64,000 nucleotides of DNA, taken from the NCBI GenBank assembly GCA_023458595.1, contig JAEWYT010000088.1, positions 1 to 64,000 of the forward strand, written 5' to 3'. The notes below the pieces were generated by a model. It saw nothing but the letters and a program-made list of their open reading frames with translations, did not search any database and was not told the DNA's origin. Shown here in pieces: positions 61,082 to 64,000 of the stretch. This DNA comes from Pseudomonadota bacterium. Lineage in GTDB: Bacteria; Pseudomonadota; Alphaproteobacteria; Rhizobiales; Tepidamorphaceae. The position numbers and the translations under genes are program-made. How positions within the stretch are numbered: the first letter of the stretch is position 1; every line of letters begins with the position of its first letter.

Positions 61082-61996
61082 ATGACCGACCGCATCCTCA
61101 TCACCGGCGCCAACGGCTTCATCGGCCGCCACGCCCTCACCGCGCGCGCGCCCGGCGGCGCGGAGGTGCATGCCGCCGTGCGCGGCGAGCCGCGCGCGCC
61201 GGTCGCCGGCGTCGTCTGGCACCGGCTCGACATGCTCGACCACGATGCCCGGGCACGGCTCGTCGAGACGGTGCAGCCCGACACGATCGTCCACTTCGCC
61301 TGGAACGTCGAGCACGGCAAGTTCTGGACGACGCCGGAGAACCTCGACTGGGTGGGCGCGAGCCTCGATCTCCTGCGCCGCGCCGCGGAGACCGGCCTGA
61401 AGCGCTTCGTCGGCCTGGGCACCTGCTTCGAGTACGCGCCGCAGACGGACAAGGACTGCGACGAGGAACTGACCCCGATCGAGCCCTTCAAGGTCTACGG
61501 GGCCGCCAAGGACGCGACGCGGCGGGTGATCGAGGAGTTCTGCCGGCAGAACAGCCTGTCGTGGGCGTGGGGCCGCTTCTTCCTGCTCTACGGCCCCGAC
61601 GAGACGCCGACGCGGCTCGTTCCGCAGGTCGCCCAGCGGGTGCTCGCCGGCGAGCCCGCGCCGATCGGCACGCTGGAGAGGCCGCGCGACTTCATGGACT
61701 GCCGCGACGCTGGCGCGGCGACGGCGGCGCTGGCGCTGTCGGACGTCACGGGACCGGTCAACATCGCCTCGGGCGAGGCGACCTCCGTTCGCGGCGTCGC
61801 CGAGACGCTCGCCCGGCTCGCCGGCCGGCCGGAGCTGGTCAAGGTCGGCGCCTTCCCCGACCGCGACGAGCCGGAGCGGATCGTCGCCAGGGTGGACCGG
61901 CTGAAACGGGAAGTCGGCTTCACCGCCATCCGGCCGCTCGAGCAGGGGCTCGCCGAGGCGCTCGACTGGTGGCGCGGCCGCCTCGCCTCGGAATAG
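61082..61996 (+). CDS. NAD-dependent epimerase/dehydratase
   Basis: A 304-residue extended short-chain dehydrogenase. It has MTDRILITGANGFIGRHALT (NAD loop), VHFAWNVEHGKFW, LGTCFEYAPQT in place of the usual Ser motif, and VYGAAKDATRRVI (Tyr-x3-Lys). The sequence fits nucleotide-sugar epimerases or 4-ketoreductases. The downstream gene (27 bases on) is a glycosyltransferase, so both probably act on a surface sugar. It is not a clear RfbD, though a ketoreductase role cannot be excluded. The ribosome site before the ATG is weak. Confidence 0.8.
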   Translation: MTDRILITGANGFIGRHALTARAPGGAEVHAAVRGEPRAPVAGVVWHRLDMLDHDARARLVETVQPDTIVHFAWNVEHGKFWTTPENLDWVGASLDLLRRAAETGLKRFVGLGTCFEYAPQTDKDCDEELTPIEPFKVYGAAKDATRRVIEEFCRQNSLSWAWGRFFLLYGPDETPTRLVPQVAQRVLAGEPAPIGTLERPRDFMDCRDAGAATAALALSDVTGPVNIASGEATSVRGVAETLARLAGRPELVKVGAFPDRDEPERIVARVDRLKREVGFTAIRPLEQGLAEALDWWRGRLASE

Positions 61997-62022
61997 CGAG
62001 ACCGGAAGGCCGCCGTCGCCCG

Positions 62023-63138
62023 ATGCGCATCGCCATCGTCCTGCCCCGCAACATGCGCTACGCCGCGGACGGGGCGACGTCGATCGACCTGTGCACGCGC
62101 GACTTCGTGCTGCACTCGCGCTTCAGGGCCGGCATCACGGTGATCGGCGAGACGCTGAAATGGCCGTTCACCGACGTGCCCTACGTCGGCATCGAGGGCA
62201 TCAGGAAGGCGTTCGGCCCGCTCAGCTTCACCCCCGTGCGCGCGGCGATCGAGCGGGCGGACCCCGACGTCATCCTCGTCCAGCAGTATCCGCCGGCGGC
62301 GGCGCGCATCCAGGCGGGCTTCCCGCGCATTCCCGTCGTCGTGCAGCGCCACGCGCTGGCGCCGGGCGGGTGGATCGGCCGGCGGCTGTGGCGCGACCGA
62401 CACTACCGCAACCTCGCCGGCGTGATCTTCGTCTCCGAGGCCGCGCGGGCGAACTATTCGGGCCGGCCGCGCTCGGCCGTCGTCCACAACGGCATCGACA
62501 CGCGGACCTTCGTGCCGGCCGCGCAGAAGGAGCCGATCGTCCTGTTCGCCGGTCGGGCGGTGCCGGAGAAGGGCGTCGAGCCGTTCGCGCAGGCCGCCGC
62601 GGCGGCGCTGAAGGAGCGGCCGGGCTGGCGCGCGGTGCTGGCGCTCGGCGGCGGCAGGGCAGCGGGGGCGACGGTCGACCGCGTGCGCAGCCATCTCGCC
62701 CCGCTCGGCGAGCGCGCCGAGATCCTGACCGACCTGCCGCACGGCGAGGTGATGGACCTGTTCGCCCGTGCCGCCGTCGCCGTGGTGCCGAGCGTCTGGG
62801 CCGAGCCGTTCGGGCGCACGGCGCTGGAAGCCATGACCTGCGGGGCGGCGGTGATCTCCTCGGGCCGCGGCGGCCTGCCGGAGGTCACCGGCGACGCGGC
62901 GCTGACCGTGCCGGACGTCGAGCCCGAGACGATCGCCGCGGCGATCGGCCGGCTGACCGACGACGCGGGCGAGCGCGAGCGGCTGCAGGCGGCCGGGCGG
63001 CGGCGCGCCGTCTCCTTCTTCGACATCCGCATCGTCACCGCGGGCTTCGACGACCTCCTCGCCGAGATCGGCGGCCTCGATCCCGAAGCCCACGTTCCCC
63101 GCGCGATGCGGGTGCCGCCGGGCGAGGACAGGCCGTGA
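62023..63138 (+). CDS. Glycosyltransferase family 4
   Basis: A 371-residue GT-B enzyme. The N-terminal half has RIAIVLPRNMRYAADGATSI and VILVQQYPPAAARIQAGFPR. The C-terminal half has the GT4 pattern IVLFAGRAVPEKGVEPFAQA and the EX7E site in SVWAEPFGRTALEAMTCGAAVI. It starts 27 bases after the epimerase gene. The two probably make and transfer one sugar. Acceptor and donor are unknown. Confidence 0.87.
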   Translation: MRIAIVLPRNMRYAADGATSIDLCTRDFVLHSRFRAGITVIGETLKWPFTDVPYVGIEGIRKAFGPLSFTPVRAAIERADPDVILVQQYPPAAARIQAGFPRIPVVVQRHALAPGGWIGRRLWRDRHYRNLAGVIFVSEAARANYSGRPRSAVVHNGIDTRTFVPAAQKEPIVLFAGRAVPEKGVEPFAQAAAAALKERPGWRAVLALGGGRAAGATVDRVRSHLAPLGERAEILTDLPHGEVMDLFARAAVAVVPSVWAEPFGRTALEAMTCGAAVISSGRGGLPEVTGDAALTVPDVEPETIAAAIGRLTDDAGERERLQAAGRRRAVSFFDIRIVTAGFDDLLAEIGGLDPEAHVPRAMRVPPGEDRP

Positions 63139-63182
63139 CGAGGGCGACGCCCGGCGAGGCGTAGTCAGCGAGGCCTTCGGAG

Positions 63183-63251
63183 CGGCTGCGGCCGCATGGG
63201 TCGTGGATCGGGTCCAGGACACCGGCTTATTCGAGAAGCACGGCCTCGTCC
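63183..63251 (+). repeat. Dispersed repeat, copy B
   Basis: Begins CGGCTGCGGCCGCATGGGTC and ends GGCCTCGTCC. Matches copy A (60891-60955) in order and most bases. It includes the core GGATCGGGTCCAGGACACCGG found in reverse form at 63311-63344. Lies in the gap after the GT4 gene. Confidence 0.6.
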
Positions 63252-63310
63252 TCGAAAGGCGCCGGCACCGGGTTCGTCCGGGGCGTGACCGGGCACCATA
63301 ACTCGGCCCC

Positions 63311-63344
63311 GTGTCCTGGACTCGATCCAGGACCCGGGCAGCCG
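63311..63344 (-). repeat. Dispersed repeat core, inverted copy
   Basis: A strong hairpin: GTCCTGGA (63313-63320) pairs with TCCAGGAC (63326-63333) around CTCGA. Its reverse complement matches the core of copies A and B. With copy B it makes a head-to-head arrangement in the 291-base gap between the GT4 gene and the proV-like gene. Confidence 0.6.
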
Positions 63345-63429
63345 CGCTTCCGGGGACGCGCCGGCCACTGCCTCCAGCCCATCCGCGTCATGCCCGGGCC
63401 GGTCCCGGCCGCGCCCGCGAGGGCGGGGG

Positions 63430-64000
63430 TTACGACCGCCCGAGCAGGCCGTCGTAGATCTCGGCGTCGCCGACCTTGCCGACGACCGCGCCGTTGTCGA
63501 CGACGAGGACGGGCAGGCCGGTGGCGAGCCGGGCCTGCATCAGGTCGCGCACCGCCGTCTCGGGCGGGCAGGTGCAGACCGTGCCGGGCGCGGGCGGGGC
63601 GCCGTCGAGGGCGACGAGCGTCGCCTCCGCCCCGCTCACCCGCACGGCGCCGTCCTCGCCGAGCTCGAGGCCGGCGGCGCCGTCGAGCACACGGGCGCTG
63701 CCGCGGCGCTCGCAATCGCCGCCCCTGCGCATCAGCTCGACGGCGCGCAGCACCGAAAGCGGGTTCATGTGGGCGACGAAATCGGCGACGTAGTCGTTGG
63801 CCGGGTCGAGGACGATGTCGTGCGGGGTGCCGAACTGGACGACGCGGCCGCCTTCCATGATGGCGATCTTCGAGCCGATCTTCAGCGCCTCGTCGAGGTC
63901 GTGGCTGACGAAGACGATGGTGCGCTTCAGGCGCTTCTGCAGCTCCAGAAGCTCGTCCTGCAGACGCGAGCGGATCAGCGGATCGAGGGCGGAGAACGGC
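63430..64000 (-). CDS. ProV-like glycine betaine/proline ABC ATPase, C-terminal part (cut by window edge)
   Basis: Only the last 189 codons are in the window; the Walker A part is beyond base 64000. The visible frame begins at the end of the ATPase domain with FSALDPLIRSRLQDELLELQ and RTIVFVSHDLDEALKIGSKI (switch His), then GGRVVQFGTPHDIVLDPAND and YVADFVAHMNPLSVL. A CBS-like tail follows (PVLVVDNGAVVGKVGDAEIY). This order is that of ProV/OpuAA. It would power uptake of a compatible solute such as glycine betaine. It ends the window on the minus strand. Confidence 0.88.
   Translation of the reverse strand, partial: PFSALDPLIRSRLQDELLELQKRLKRTIVFVSHDLDEALKIGSKIAIMEGGRVVQFGTPHDIVLDPANDYVADFVAHMNPLSVLRAVELMRRGGDCERRGSARVLDGAAGLELGEDGAVRVSGAEATLVALDGAPPAPGTVCTCPPETAVRDLMQARLATGLPVLVVDNGAVVGKVGDAEIYDGLLGRS

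Noticed and set aside
61082..61996. Epimerase as the missing RfbD
   Set aside because: It is about RfbD length but lacks a clear RfbD pattern, and it lies 40 kb from the rfb genes; only a general epimerase/reductase call is safe.
63139..63429. Small coding frames in the gap before the ProV-like gene
   Set aside because: The frames cross inverted repeats and have no ribosome sites or family matches; the region is better explained as repeats.

Overview
The window is high-GC DNA with dense genes, short spacers and many 4-nt ATGA/GTGA overlaps. The gene content points to an alphaproteobacterium, most likely in the Hyphomicrobiales (Rhizobiales). Supporting signs are a Tad/Cpa pilus locus with CtrA-type boxes, a class I PHA synthase facing a phasin, a histidine (hut) route through HutF/HutG, an OpgGH glucan pair and a TRAP transporter. 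I saw no rRNA, tRNA, CRISPR array, phage gene or insertion sequence. The assignment to order is inference from gene content, not a phylogenetic result.

Layout. 1-5.6 kb (minus): cpaF (cut by the window edge), cpaE, cpaD, cpaC, cpaB, cpaA and the Flp pilin gene, with CtrA-like motifs before cpaB, cpaA and the pilin. 6.1-7.9 kb (plus): an extra secretin-N-domain protein and two TadE/TadG-type pseudopilin-like proteins. 7.9-24.1 kb: a surface-polysaccharide locus with cysD-cysNC (PAPS synthesis), an AlgI-type MBOAT plus AlgJ/AlgX-like pair (O-acetylation), rfbA/rfbB/rfbC (dTDP-rhamnose), three glycosyltransferases, two unrelated sulfotransferase-like proteins and an ABC-exporter-like membrane protein whose ATPase half looks degenerate. 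Together these suggest a sulfated, acetylated, rhamnose-containing polymer. 24.2-28.7 kb: a DUF465 protein, a polysaccharide deacetylase/PuuE-like protein, phaC, phasin and a tandem universal stress protein.

28.8-38.9 kb (mostly minus) looks like one catabolic unit: an N-formylglutamate amidohydrolase-like enzyme, the TRAP genes dctQ-dctM-dctP, a glutamine-synthetase-like ligase, an aldehyde dehydrogenase and an iron-type alcohol dehydrogenase. A divergent RpiR regulator faces it. A VapC-type toxin/antitoxin pair sits inside the run. 38.9-47.8 kb: metA with a structured leader, then hutC-hutF divergent from hutI-hutH-hutG-hutU. hutG carries an in-frame palindromic insertion. 47.9-52.2 kb: a TauABC/SsuABC-type ABC transporter and a HisD-family dehydrogenase. 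52.3-56.0 kb: opgG-opgH. 56.2-60.7 kb: a MacAB-like ATPase, permease (frameshifted) and adaptor. 61.1-63.1 kb: an epimerase and a GT4 glycosyltransferase. The window ends in a ProV-like ATPase with a CBS-type tail.

The most notable points are the sulfation locus with its ATPase-dead-looking exporter, the hybrid antitoxin inside a catabolic operon, the palindromic element spliced into hutG, the possible gamma-glutamyl amino-alcohol pathway, and the CtrA boxes on the pilus genes.
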